This document shows, piece by piece, positions 19,196-27,570 of a stretch of 46,294 nucleotides of DNA. The notes under the pieces were generated by a model. The model was given only the letters and a program-made list of their open reading frames with translations. It was not told the DNA's origin and searched no databases. Every line of letters starts with the position of its first letter. The stretch's first letter is position 1. The stretch comes from Gammaproteobacteria bacterium (GTDB taxonomy: Bacteria; Pseudomonadota; Gammaproteobacteria; Steroidobacterales; Steroidobacteraceae): assembly GCA_025357835.1 (NCBI GenBank), contig JANYLM010000067.1:1-46294 (forward strand). Reading direction: 5' to 3'. The position numbers were made by a program, and so were the translations under genes.

Positions 19196-20077
19196 TTACA
19201 TATCGAGCCCGGCTGCCCGCGCAATCAGGAACAACCCTATCCCGACGACGATGGCTCCGATGGCTCGCGCGACGCGCTCACCCGCCGGCGCGAGACGTTC
19301 CACGCTAATGGCTGCCGTCACGACAGCCATCGCACGCAGGTCCATGATCCCGATGATGAGGAGGATCGCCGTCAAGCCGGCACAGCAGCAGCTACAGTGG
19401 AGGCCGAGACGCAGGCCGTACCGCCAGGCCGAGCCGGCGTTCGCCGGCAGCGCACCACCGCATCCCGGTGTTGCCCGGCAGCAGGCCAGGTGGCGTGCCT
19501 TCCACGCGGTGAACTGGAGTGCGCCCGCGATGAGAATGGCTACACCGACCGTGATCGGAACGACGCGCGCCAGCGCCGGCAGCTGCATCGCGATCGTCGC
19601 CAGCGCGACGCCCAGTGCAAAGGCAGCCATTCCGAATACGGTCCACACGAAGAAGTATCCTCCGCCCACCAACGCGGTCAGCCGACCGAGCCGCGTCTCG
19701 CCGCTGCCGTCGACGGTCTGGCGGTAGCGCCACAGCATGGGGAGCAGGGATGGCAGCATCATCGCGACCATCATCACGGCCCACATGCCGAGGAAGGACA
19801 CCGCGGCGCCGGGCCAGGTCTGTCCGGGCATCCGCATCCACGCCATCGACATCGTCCAGCCGCCGGGCATCGGTAGCTCGCCCAGCGCCGCCATCGACGC
19901 GCAGCAGTGAATCGTCAGCGCCACGCTGCCGGCGCAGAGCAGCGCCGCGACACCGAAGAAGGCTCGCCGCGAAACTCGCTCGGAAAGCCTGCCTCGCGAG
20001 GACTGTGGATTGCGACGAACTCGCCGCTCACTGCCGCAGGACGCGACCTGACTGCGAGAGATGTCCAGATACGCCAC
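19196..20077 (-). CDS. DUF2182 predicted metal-binding membrane protein
   Basis: Up to 293 residues with about six to seven helices. The family hallmark WAVMMVAMMLPSLLPM, a run of methionines in a helix, is present, as is a second Met/Trp segment GGWTMSMAWMRMPGQTW. Cysteine-rich patches (IHCCASM, HLACCRAT, HCSCCCAG) fit a predicted metal-binding membrane protein, but no function has been proved. The open frame starts at a GTG five bases downstream of the DUF899 stop and lacks a clear ribosome site, so the true start may be a little inside; a basic stretch precedes helix 1. Last gene of the four-gene cassette at 19196-22876. Confidence 0.82.
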   Translation of the reverse strand: MAYLDISRSQVASCGSERRVRRNPQSSRGRLSERVSRRAFFGVAALLCAGSVALTIHCCASMAALGELPMPGGWTMSMAWMRMPGQTWPGAAVSFLGMWAVMMVAMMLPSLLPMLWRYRQTVDGSGETRLGRLTALVGGGYFFVWTVFGMAAFALGVALATIAMQLPALARVVPITVGVAILIAGALQFTAWKARHLACCRATPGCGGALPANAGSAWRYGLRLGLHCSCCCAGLTAILLIIGIMDLRAMAVVTAAISVERLAPAGERVARAIGAIVVGIGLFLIARAAGLDM

Positions 20078-20081
20078 CCAA

Positions 20082-20864
20082 CTAGCCGTCGCGTTTCCGA
20101 AACGCGGCCTCGCCGGCGTCCGACACCGCGGCCCACTTCGGGTCGGGCGTGGCGCCGGGGACGTAACTGTCGTGCCAATTCCACCACTTGTACGGCCGGC
20201 TCTGAGGGTAGCCCTGCGGCGAGTCCTCCCACGTCTCCTGACGCCCGAGCGCCGTCATGTCGAGGTAGCTCCAGGTGGTGCCCATGCACTCGTCGCCGCG
20301 GCCATTGATGAAGTAGGTACGGAACACGCGCTCGCCGTCGCGGATGAACGCGTTGTGGCCATGCCATTGATCCACGCCGAAGTCGGCGTCGAAGCCGTCG
20401 GTGATGGTGTACCAGGGGAATTTCCACCCCATCCGCGCCTTCAGGCGCGCGATATCGGCCTGCGGTGCACGCGAGGCATATACCAGGGTCGTGTCGCGCG
20501 CGTTCAGGTGGGCGAGGTTGCCCACCTGATCGGCCCCTAGGGAACAGCCCATGCAGGCATGCTCCGGCCAGCCATGTACGCCGCCCTCGAAGAAGGCGCG
20601 GTAGATGATCAGTTGATGGCGGCCCTCGAACAGGTCTATTAGGCTCGCTTTGCCCTCGGGCCCGTCGAACCCATAGGCCTTTTCCACGGCAACCCACGGC
20701 ATCCGCCGACGCTCGGCGGCCAACGCGTCACGGGCGCGAGTGAGAGCTTTCTCCTTAATCAGCATCTGCTCGAGCGCGGCTTGCCACTTCTCGGGCGACA
20801 CGATCGGTGGTGTATTCATTGCGGGATGTCCGTCTTTACGGTCGTTCTCAGCTGATGGACTCAT
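20082..20864 (-). CDS. DUF899 family thioredoxin-like protein
   Basis: Protein of 260 residues. The family pattern is plain: SPEKWQAALEQMLIKEKALTRARDALAAERRRMPWVAVEKAYGFDGPEG, then IDLFEGRHQLIIYRAFF, HACMGCSLGADQVGNLAHLNARDTTLVYASRAP, and a C-terminal WNWHDSY. The CMGC pair occupies the place where thioredoxin-fold proteins hold a redox-active motif. The family is uncharacterised and is often found with ArsR regulators and SRPBCC proteins. ATG at 20864 is supported by AAGGAG eight bases upstream; a second ATG at 20819 is weaker. It lies 66 bases downstream of the beta-propeller gene and 4 bases before DUF2182. Confidence 0.88.
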   Translation of the reverse strand: MSPSAENDRKDGHPAMNTPPIVSPEKWQAALEQMLIKEKALTRARDALAAERRRMPWVAVEKAYGFDGPEGKASLIDLFEGRHQLIIYRAFFEGGVHGWPEHACMGCSLGADQVGNLAHLNARDTTLVYASRAPQADIARLKARMGWKFPWYTITDGFDADFGVDQWHGHNAFIRDGERVFRTYFINGRGDECMGTTWSYLDMTALGRQETWEDSPQGYPQSRPYKWWNWHDSYVPGATPDPKWAAVSDAGEAAFRKRDG

Positions 20865-20930
20865 CGAATATCTCCTTTGCGCTGTAGGGGGGCGTCGGCC
20901 GGCCGCTTTCCTGGCTGCCGCGCGGTGTAA

Positions 20931-21608
20931 TCATGATGTGGCTGGTTTCGGACGTCGCACGGCGCGGACCTTGCCGCTCGCTCCGCCGCCGCAGTAGAAG
21001 AGGTCTGCTCCGTCGGACTCGAGCCCGCTGACGCCGGTGCCGCGCGGCATCTCCAGCCGCTCGAGGACGGCGCCGCTGTCCGGGTTAATGCGGCGGATAT
21101 CGCTCTCATCCCCTTCCCAAGTCCCGTGCCACAACTCGCCATCGACCCAGGTCACGCCGGTGACGAAGCGGTTGGACTCGATGGTGCGCTTGATCGCGCC
21201 GGTCTCGGGATCGATCTGGTGGATCTTGCGATCGCGGTACTGCCCCGCCCATAGACTGCCCTCCGCCCAAGCCAGCCCCGAGTCACTCCCATGGCCGGGC
21301 GCAGGGATAGACGCCACCACGTCACCGGTGGTGGGATCGATCTTGTCGATGCGCGCCTCGACGATCTGGTAGAGGTAGGTGCCGTCGAAGGCGGTGCCGG
21401 CGTGGCAGGCGTGGTCGAGGGTGCGCGTGGGCTCGCCGCTCTCGGGATCGAAGGCGACCAGCTTGGCCCCGGTGGCGGCCCAAACGCTGCGGCCGTCATG
21501 AGTGATGCCGTGTACATGGTCGGCGCCGGCGAAGGGCCCATACTCGCGCACGATTTCAGCCGCACGCACCGATGTCTGGGGTCGGTCCTTGCCTGTTTTG
21601 GGGGTCAT
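20931..21608 (-). CDS. Six-bladed-propeller-like protein (Vgb/glutamine cyclotransferase-like)
   Basis: Protein of 225 residues without signal peptide. It is built from repeated blades of the form (V/I)xxxDPxTG(x)5-6 followed by a Trp/Gly strand: VAFDPESGEPTRTLDH, IDKIDPTTGDVVASIPA, IHQIDPETGAIKRTIES, IRRINPDSGAVLERLEM. Alternating strands such as SGLAWAEGSLWAGQYRDR and TGVTWVDGELWHGTWEG fill each blade. This is an NHL/Vgb-type or glutamine-cyclotransferase-like propeller; I see no catalytic signature that decides between them. The C-terminus ends with FYCGGGASGKVRAVRRP. AAGGAG stands eight bases before the start. It is the second gene of the cassette and likely acts in the cytoplasm. Confidence 0.75.
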   Translation of the reverse strand: MTPKTGKDRPQTSVRAAEIVREYGPFAGADHVHGITHDGRSVWAATGAKLVAFDPESGEPTRTLDHACHAGTAFDGTYLYQIVEARIDKIDPTTGDVVASIPAPGHGSDSGLAWAEGSLWAGQYRDRKIHQIDPETGAIKRTIESNRFVTGVTWVDGELWHGTWEGDESDIRRINPDSGAVLERLEMPRGTGVSGLESDGADLFYCGGGASGKVRAVRRPKPATS

Positions 21609-21655
21609 CGACTGGCTCCTTGCGTGGCGCCTGGGATTGGCGCCGCAACACCAAT

Positions 21656-22876
21656 CTACTCGAGGGGGAGCGTAGTGGGGAGTAACAAGATCGTCGTGAA
21701 TCCTGTCAGCGGCGGCGCCAGCCAGCGACGCGCCCGAGCCCGTCCAATCGAGCGCACCCGCCCGGCAGCCTCAAGTTCGACGAGCGCGCGCTGGACGGTG
21801 CGCTGACTGTCCCCCAAGGCCAGCGCCAGGGCCGAGGTTGACCAGGCCGCGCCGTCGCAAAGCAGTGCCACCAGCGACGCCTGATCGCCGTCGATGGATG
21901 GCGCCAACACGACGACGGCGCGTGCATCGCAAGGCCTGAGGGCGAAGCCTCGCGCGGTGGCCTCGATGCGCGCCAGCGCTGCGACGAGGGCGCGCAGACG
22001 GCCGATCTCGACCCGCAGGCGCGCGCGATGCGACTCGTTGGGGCGTCGGGCGCCGAACGCTCGCGCGATCAAGGCTTGCCGATCAACATCGCCGGGCCAC
22101 GCCTCGGCCAGCGCGCGCGCCAACGCGAACAGCACCGGCCGGCGCGCCAACGGCCGCCACGCGACGCCGGCGCGCAGCCCGTGCCGGCAGGCGTCGACTA
22201 CCAACGCGCCCGAGGCCAGCAGCGCTGCGACCTCGTCGAGGCGCAACGCCTGCTCGCCGCCGGCGAAGAGTCGCCGCGCGGCGGGACGATCGAGCGCAGC
22301 CCGCGCTTCTGCCACCTCGGCCAGCAGCGCCGGTACGCCGGCATGAGCGGCCGCCTCATGCGCGCGGGCGAGCGCCGCACGCGCCGGACCGGTGCGCAGC
22401 GAGCGCAGCGCCACCTCGGCCGCGGTCAACTCTGCCACTGCCGCCAGCGACGGCGCTAGTCCGCGGGCGTCGAGGCCTGCCAGCGCGGCGGCGGCCTCGT
22501 CGAGGCGACCGAGCAGCAACAGCCGGCGCGCCGCGATCAGCCGCGCCTGCAGCGCGTTGGCGCGATCGGCGCGCGCCTCGAACGTGGCCAACGCCGCCGC
22601 CAGCGGGCGCGGTGAGCCGCCGAGGTCGCGCATGGCCAGCGCCACCTCTGCCTCGGCGACGACGCAACGAGCACGCGCCAGCTCCTCGTGGGTGCCGAAG
22701 CCGCGGGCGGCTCGCCGCAGCAGCTCGCGGGCGCGCGGGTGCTCGCCGAGCTGGGCCATGGCGATGCCGCGCAGGGCCAGCGCCGGCGGGTCGTCGCGCA
22801 GCGCCACCCGCTTGAGGGCGCCGAGCACGTCGCCGGCGGCGAGGGCGCGCGCGGCGGCGGCGATTAGGGAGTCCAT
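21656..22876 (-). CDS. Regulator with helical repeat domain and two winged-helix motifs
   Basis: Protein of 406 residues, extremely rich in Ala, Arg and Leu. Residues 1 to about 200 are paired Ala/Leu helices resembling TPR units. Residues about 230-310 (GVAWRPLARRPVLFALARALAEAWPGDVDRQALIARAF, then NESHRARLRVEIGRLRAL and TARGFALRP) look like an OmpR/SARP-type winged helix. Residues about 325-395 (DQASLVALLCDGAAWSTSALALALGDSQRTVQRALVELEAAGRV) form a second, MarR/ArsR-like winged helix. Such a double-DNA-binding layout is rare. It is the first gene of the cassette and probably controls it. The coding DNA is far more GC-rich than its neighbours (49 of 60 bases G/C at 22681-22740). Start ATG 22876 has no strong ribosome site. 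Confidence 0.75.
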   Translation of the reverse strand: MDSLIAAAARALAAGDVLGALKRVALRDDPPALALRGIAMAQLGEHPRARELLRRAARGFGTHEELARARCVVAEAEVALAMRDLGGSPRPLAAALATFEARADRANALQARLIAARRLLLLGRLDEAAAALAGLDARGLAPSLAAVAELTAAEVALRSLRTGPARAALARAHEAAAHAGVPALLAEVAEARAALDRPAARRLFAGGEQALRLDEVAALLASGALVVDACRHGLRAGVAWRPLARRPVLFALARALAEAWPGDVDRQALIARAFGARRPNESHRARLRVEIGRLRALVAALARIEATARGFALRPCDARAVVVLAPSIDGDQASLVALLCDGAAWSTSALALALGDSQRTVQRALVELEAAGRVRSIGRARARRWLAPPLTGFTTILLLPTTLPLE

Positions 22877-22934
22877 CGAAGTCCCCTCACAACTGTAACT
22901 CCCACCGTTCGATACTTGGGACTGAAACTATCAC

Positions 22935-23099
22935 GAGCAACAACCCTCCGAGCTGGCTGAGCCCTTCGATATGTCACTGCCCGTCATCTCGCGGCACCTC
23001 AAGCTGCAGGATTTGGCATCGCTCATCAGCAATGAACGCGAGGGAAAGCACCGCGGTATCGCGACACCAAGCACTAGCCGAGGCGACCCACAATCCTGA
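22935..23099 (+). pseudogene. Remnant of an ArsR-family regulator
   Basis: In this frame the DNA reads ELAEPFDMSLPVISRHLK, then a damaged LQDLASLISNEREGKHR, and stops at 23097. That is the recognition-helix and wing region of ArsR regulators of the type paired with SRPBCC proteins (usual form LAEPFDMSLPAVSKHLKVLE, LI then RGREG). The N-terminal third and the C-terminal end are missing, there is no start codon with a ribosome site, and one or two residues are lost after HLK. It is divergent from the GC-rich cassette and occupies most of an otherwise gene-free 319-base gap. Confidence 0.7.
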
Positions 23100-23195
23100 T
23101 AATGGGCCCGACTAGCCGCAGTATCCGTCCTTGATCTGTGGGCCCGGTTAATTCGCGGCCGGTCGATCAAAATTATAAAAATCCGAAGGGCAATC

Positions 23196-24185
23196 ATGAA
23201 CACGCAATCACACTCGTCCAACCGCATCCCGATATTGTGCACACTGTTGTTTCTTGTGCTGCTTTCCGGCTGTGCGATCAATATGAAAGTGCCGGTCCGA
23301 GAACTCGAGCCGTCGACGGCGCAGTATGTCAAGCCCGCGAGCTCCGCGCCGGTAACATTATTCTTTACCGATGGCCGATCCGCTGACAACAAGGGTGCGT
23401 TGATTACCGGCCGAATCCCCATGCAGTTGACCTCGGCTGACAAGCCATTTGACGCAATTCCCTGGCTGGCAACGCATACCGCGAAAGAAATGGTGGCGCG
23501 TGGGCTGCCGGTTGAACTGGGCACCGATGCAAGCGGCCCCCATACCGTGATCGTCAAACGCTTCCACATAGAAAATCGGCGGGTCAGTGGCTTCTCGCCA
23601 TTCGAGACTTTCACGAGCGCCAGTGCGGATGTGGTAACGCCGGCGGGCACACAACGCATCGCCACCTTCATCAAGCGCGGCAAGGTTCCTATTTGGTCGT
23701 TCAACGAAGTGATCGATCCAACTTATAGCGACCCACTGGATCTGACCGCGAAGGAGTTTGCGGCCAAGCTTGCCCGCATACTTTTTGACGCTAAGTTGAG
23801 CGACTCACAAGTCGATGCCCTCGTCGTCAAAACCAGCGGCGCCAACGTCAACTATCGCGATGTGTACGAATTGGGATTCAGCAACAACCCGCGTGCCATA
23901 CCGCAACTAATCAATCTGTCTGCCAACAAGGACGATGAAGTACACCAGGCGGCGTTCTCTTCGCTGGGCATACTTCGCGATTCGCAACACTTCGACCTGT
24001 TGGTGACGAAGGCGCAGGACTCCAAGAGCGATTGGGAAGACCGCGCGGCGGCGCTAAAGGGGATTGGTGACTTAGGCACAGCGGAATCCGAAGCCTATTT
24101 GCAGAAAGAGAAGGCTCGTCTGGAGACATTGACGGACGCGGAGTCCATGCGCACCAAGCAACTGATCGGCCTGTACTTGAACTAA
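23196..24185 (+). CDS. Outer-membrane-type lipoprotein with HEAT-like C-terminal repeats
   Basis: Protein of 329 residues. The signal peptide IPILCTLLFLVLLSGC ends in a clear lipobox with Cys26; the following Ala-Ile-Asn lacks the Asp that would retain it in the inner membrane. Residues 45-220 form an alpha/beta domain (VTLFFTDGRSADNKGAL, HTAKEMVARGLPVELG, VIVKRFHIENRR) resembling lipoproteins that assemble with small-ligand transport or secretion machines, but I do not recognise the family. Residues 225-310 carry HEAT/armadillo-like pairs (NPRAIPQLINLSANKDDEVHQAAFSSLGIL, WEDRAAALKGIGDLGTAESEAYL). AAGGG precedes the start. It stands alone between the ArsR remnant and an MFS remnant. Confidence 0.82.
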   Translation: MNTQSHSSNRIPILCTLLFLVLLSGCAINMKVPVRELEPSTAQYVKPASSAPVTLFFTDGRSADNKGALITGRIPMQLTSADKPFDAIPWLATHTAKEMVARGLPVELGTDASGPHTVIVKRFHIENRRVSGFSPFETFTSASADVVTPAGTQRIATFIKRGKVPIWSFNEVIDPTYSDPLDLTAKEFAAKLARILFDAKLSDSQVDALVVKTSGANVNYRDVYELGFSNNPRAIPQLINLSANKDDEVHQAAFSSLGILRDSQHFDLLVTKAQDSKSDWEDRAAALKGIGDLGTAESEAYLQKEKARLETLTDAESMRTKQLIGLYLN

Positions 24186-24269
24186 TCCGATCCGAACGCC
24201 CGCAACCGCGCCAGTTCCCAGATCACCCCAGCTAACGACACTTGACGGGTTTATGGCAGCGGCTGCATA

Positions 24270-24353
24270 TGCGCCGGATTCGCTCCCACCATGGCCGTTC
24301 TGCTGGCGGGCAGGCTCGCTCAGGGAATCGGCGGCGGCACGCTGCTTTCGATG
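24270..24353 (+). pseudogene. Fragment of an MFS drug-type transporter
   Basis: 28 codons read GFAPTMAVLLAGRLAQGIG then GGTLLSM, the helix-4 region of EmrB/Bcr-like facilitators (usual form ARxLQGIGGG). Both sides lack further similarity and the frame soon runs into unrelated codons and a stop. It appears to be what is left of a decayed transporter gene in the 235 bases between the lipoprotein and MarC genes. The assignment rests on a single motif. Confidence 0.4.
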
Positions 24354-24419
24354 CATCCCAATGATGGCTACGAATCTGGAGGCGCGCAACGGTGGGCATG
24401 ACCATGACTCCTTGGTACA

Positions 24420-25118
24420 GTGCCGCCACCGCACCATGGAATTCAATTGACAACCTTTCTACTGGCGTTCGGCGCCCTGTTCTCCATCGTCAATCCGATG
24501 TCGGGCGCGTTCATTTTCTTCGGCGCGACCCGCGAGCTTGAGCCGCGCGTGCGCGCGCAGGTATCGACCTGGGTGGGGATCTACGCATTCTCCATCATGT
24601 CGGCATCGCTGTATGTCGGCGCCTACGTTCTAGGTTTCTTCGGCGTATCCATCCCGGTACTGCGGGTTGCCGGCGGCATCGTCGTCGCCGCGTCCGGCTG
24701 GCGGATGTTGAACCAGCCCGATGCCACGGAACAGCGCCGCAGCGAGACACCGAGCCCGCGTTCCATGGATGTATCCCCGAGCAAGCTGGCGTTCTATCCC
24801 CTCACCATGCCTCTGACCACGGGCCCCGGCACCATTTCGGTGGCGATTTCCCTCGGTGCCAACCGGCCCAGAGGCTTCCATGCCTCGACCCTCGAGTTCT
24901 TCGTCGAGACCCTCGCCGCCGTGGCGCTGCTCGCTTTGCTGGTATACGTTTTCTACCGATATTCGGCGCGCCTCGCGGGCTTGATGGGCGCCACGGGAAC
25001 TACCATCGTGGTGCGGCTGTCAGCCTTCCTACTGTTCTGCATCGGCATCCAAGTGTTGTGGAATGGCTTGGCGGAACTCCTGGGCACGCTGCCGCTCGGC
25101 GCCGCCGGCGCGAGTTGA
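24420..25118 (+). CDS. MarC family inner-membrane protein
   Basis: Membrane protein of roughly 222-232 residues with six helices. LLAFGALFSIVNPMSGAFIFFG opens the first helix and contains the NP turn typical of MarC/YchE/YhgN. LAFYPLTMPLTTGPGTISVAISLGAN is the matching second half, showing the internal repeat of the family, and ATGTTIVVRLSAFLLFCIGIQVLWNG is the last conserved block. Function is unproved; amino-acid or small-solute transport has been proposed. Start is unclear: GTG at 24420 opens the frame, while TTG at 24447 with TGGA upstream begins exactly where the family usually starts (TTFLLAFGAL). The second is perhaps more likely. Confidence 0.88.
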   Translation: MPPPHHGIQLTTFLLAFGALFSIVNPMSGAFIFFGATRELEPRVRAQVSTWVGIYAFSIMSASLYVGAYVLGFFGVSIPVLRVAGGIVVAASGWRMLNQPDATEQRRSETPSPRSMDVSPSKLAFYPLTMPLTTGPGTISVAISLGANRPRGFHASTLEFFVETLAAVALLALLVYVFYRYSARLAGLMGATGTTIVVRLSAFLLFCIGIQVLWNGLAELLGTLPLGAAGAS

Positions 25119-25294
25119 GCGGCACCTGCAGCCGAGCGCTGTTCGCAGCACCAAGCCGCAAGTTGCTGCATCGGTTGCGGCGCTGATCGCCGCACGGATC
25201 GGCGACGCAAGTCCCGTGCAGCGGGAGTTTGATGAGACTGGTCGCCGCGCAAGGATTCAGTGTGACGCGCTACGTATGACGCTCGGGAGATAAT

Positions 25295-27460
25295 ATGAAA
25301 ATTGAATTCGACCGCCGGCACTTTCTTGCCGGCAGCGCAAGTGCTTTCTCGTTGAGTCTGCTGCCAAAGATCTCCTGGGCCACCACCGGCCGCAGCGTGC
25401 CGCCCGCCCCGAAGGCGCGCATCGACATCGCGCACGACACCTACTTCGGCGAAACGCTGAGCGATCCCTATCGCTGGATGGAGAACGACAAGGACGCCGA
25501 GTGGTTGCCCTTCCTGAAGGGACAGAACGAACATGCACGCGCAGTGCTCGATGCGCTGCCGATGCGGGCGTCGCTTCTCAAGCGCATCCAGCAGCTATCG
25601 GGCAATACCGTGTCGACCAGCCGCGTGCAGCGCGCGGGCGGCCTAACTTTTTTCACGCAGCGGCCGCAGGGCGCGGATAATTTCAAGCTCTTCGTACGCG
25701 AAGGCGCGGCCGGGCACGACCGCGTGCTCATCGATCCCACAAAGGCTACCGGCGCGAAGGGCCATGTGTCACTGGACTGGTGGCGTGCCGCACCGGACGG
25801 TCGGCATGTAGTCTACGGCCTGTCGAAAGACGGCAGCGAGGATTCGACCCTTCACGTTGTCCGCGTCGCCGACGGCAGCGAGCTTGCCGAATACATCGCC
25901 AACACCGAAGCCGCCAATCCGCAGTGGCTGGATGACGGCAGCGGCTTCTTTTACAACCAACTCACCGGTGCGGTCGACACTCCCGACCGATACCTCGACA
26001 GCCAGACACGCTTCCATCGCCTAGGCACCGATGCAAGCACCGACCCTGTGCTCATGAAGCGTGGGCTCGTCGCCGGGATCGATTACGAGAAGATACAGGC
26101 TCCGTATATCGTGACCTACCCCGGTGCCGGCTACGCCATCCTATTACTCGCCGATGTGCGACCGGAGACGCGTGGGTTCATCGCGCCGCTCGCCGAAACA
26201 ATCGCGGGTCGCGCCCAGTGGCAGGCCTTCGCAGGCTTCGAGGACGAAGTCACCGACATCGATCTGCATGGCGAGGACCTGTACCTACTGGTCAACAAGG
26301 GCACGCCGCGCGGACGCCTGGTCAAGACCTCCGCCGCCGCCCCCACTCTCGCCACCGCCGTCGTAGTCGTGCCGCAAGGGCAGTACGTCATTGAAGGCAG
26401 CTCGCGGGCGCGCGACGGCCTGTATCTGCGAATCATGGATGGCGGCATCAGCCGCCTGCAGCGCGTTGGAAACGACGGCCGAGTTTCCGACATCGCCCTG
26501 CCCTTCGACGGCACGATTGGTTCGGTTAACACCGTCGCCGCCGAGGACGGCGCCCTGATTTCGCTCACCGGTTGGCTCACCCCGGCCGGCATTTATTCGG
26601 TGGATGCCGCCGGCCGCGTCGCCGATACGGGCATCACCCCTAAGCCCGCGATCGACGTGAGTGCGTACCAGGCCAAGCGCTTTTTCGCGGCCGCGAAGGA
26701 CGGCACGAAAATCCCGTACACCGTCATCTATCGCAAGGGATTGAAACTCGACGGACACGCGCCCACGTGGATATCTGCGTACGGATCCTATGGTAGCGCA
26801 GCCTATACGCCGGCGTTCGCCGGACGCACCCTGGCCTTGGTCGATGCCGGCGCCGTGGTCGGCTACGCCAATGTGCGCGGTGGCGGTGAATACGGCCGTG
26901 AGTGGCACAAGGCGGGACAGCTCGCCAATAAGCCCAACACCTGGCGCGATTTGATCGCAGTCTGCGAGGATCTGGTTGCCAAGAAATATACCTCGTCCCC
27001 GCATCTGGCCATCGGCGGGCGTTCAGCCGGGGGCGTCACCGTCGGACGGGCCATGACCGAGCGGCCCGATCTGTTCGCCGCGGTGACCGACGGCGTTGGC
27101 TGGTCGAATCCTCTGCGCTACATGGTCGAGCAGAACGGCTACGGCGAAGAACCCGAATGGGGAGCCATTAACGATCCTGCGGGGTATCGATCCCTCAAGA
27201 GCATCGACAGCTATCAAGCCGTGAAGGACGGCACCCCCTATCCGGCGGTACTACTGACCACCGGCGTTACCGACCCGCGCGTAGCACCCTTTCACGTGGC
27301 GAAGATGACGGCGCGATTGCAGGCGGCGTCGAACTCCGGAAAACCCATCCTGATGCGCGTCGACTATGACGCCGGGCACGGCATCGGCTCGACGCGCTCG
27401 CAACAGGACCGCGAAGCCGCCGACACTTACGCCTTTCTGCTGTGGCAGCTACGCGGCTAG
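25295..27460 (+). CDS. Exported prolyl oligopeptidase family (S9) serine peptidase
   Basis: Protein of 721 residues. The N-terminus DRRHFLAGSASAFSLSLLPKISWA looks like a Tat signal (RR motif followed by a hydrophobic stretch), so it is exported folded. Residues 40-450 form the seven-bladed propeller (YRWMENDKDAEWLPFLKGQN is the conserved first block), and the last 270 residues an alpha/beta hydrolase with GGRSAGG (Ser577), TDPRV (Asp660) and AGHG (His695). The N-terminal DPYRWME block is characteristic of prolyl oligopeptidases, which cut short peptides after proline. Specificity is not certain. GGGAG lies a few bases before the start. Confidence 0.93.
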   Translation: MKIEFDRRHFLAGSASAFSLSLLPKISWATTGRSVPPAPKARIDIAHDTYFGETLSDPYRWMENDKDAEWLPFLKGQNEHARAVLDALPMRASLLKRIQQLSGNTVSTSRVQRAGGLTFFTQRPQGADNFKLFVREGAAGHDRVLIDPTKATGAKGHVSLDWWRAAPDGRHVVYGLSKDGSEDSTLHVVRVADGSELAEYIANTEAANPQWLDDGSGFFYNQLTGAVDTPDRYLDSQTRFHRLGTDASTDPVLMKRGLVAGIDYEKIQAPYIVTYPGAGYAILLLADVRPETRGFIAPLAETIAGRAQWQAFAGFEDEVTDIDLHGEDLYLLVNKGTPRGRLVKTSAAAPTLATAVVVVPQGQYVIEGSSRARDGLYLRIMDGGISRLQRVGNDGRVSDIALPFDGTIGSVNTVAAEDGALISLTGWLTPAGIYSVDAAGRVADTGITPKPAIDVSAYQAKRFFAAAKDGTKIPYTVIYRKGLKLDGHAPTWISAYGSYGSAAYTPAFAGRTLALVDAGAVVGYANVRGGGEYGREWHKAGQLANKPNTWRDLIAVCEDLVAKKYTSSPHLAIGGRSAGGVTVGRAMTERPDLFAAVTDGVGWSNPLRYMVEQNGYGEEPEWGAINDPAGYRSLKSIDSYQAVKDGTPYPAVLLTTGVTDPRVAPFHVAKMTARLQAASNSGKPILMRVDYDAGHGIGSTRSQQDREAADTYAFLLWQLRG

Positions 27461-27570
27461 CGGCGGACCCATACCGCCGGCGACGTTTAGAAAGCTCTTC
27501 GCGCGCGCAGGCTCGCTCGCTGCCCTGGTCCCATCTAATTAGTTCTAAACAAACTACCAGTTGGGGAACC

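Noticed and set aside
19088..19876. Plus-strand open frame of about 260 codons opposite DUF2182
   Set aside because: It is antisense to a membrane protein with the diagnostic Met-rich motif.
22931..23704. Minus-strand open frame of about 257 codons across the lipoprotein gene and ArsR remnant
   Set aside because: The plus strand gives a clear lipobox protein and ArsR similarity, whereas this frame has no recognisable domain.
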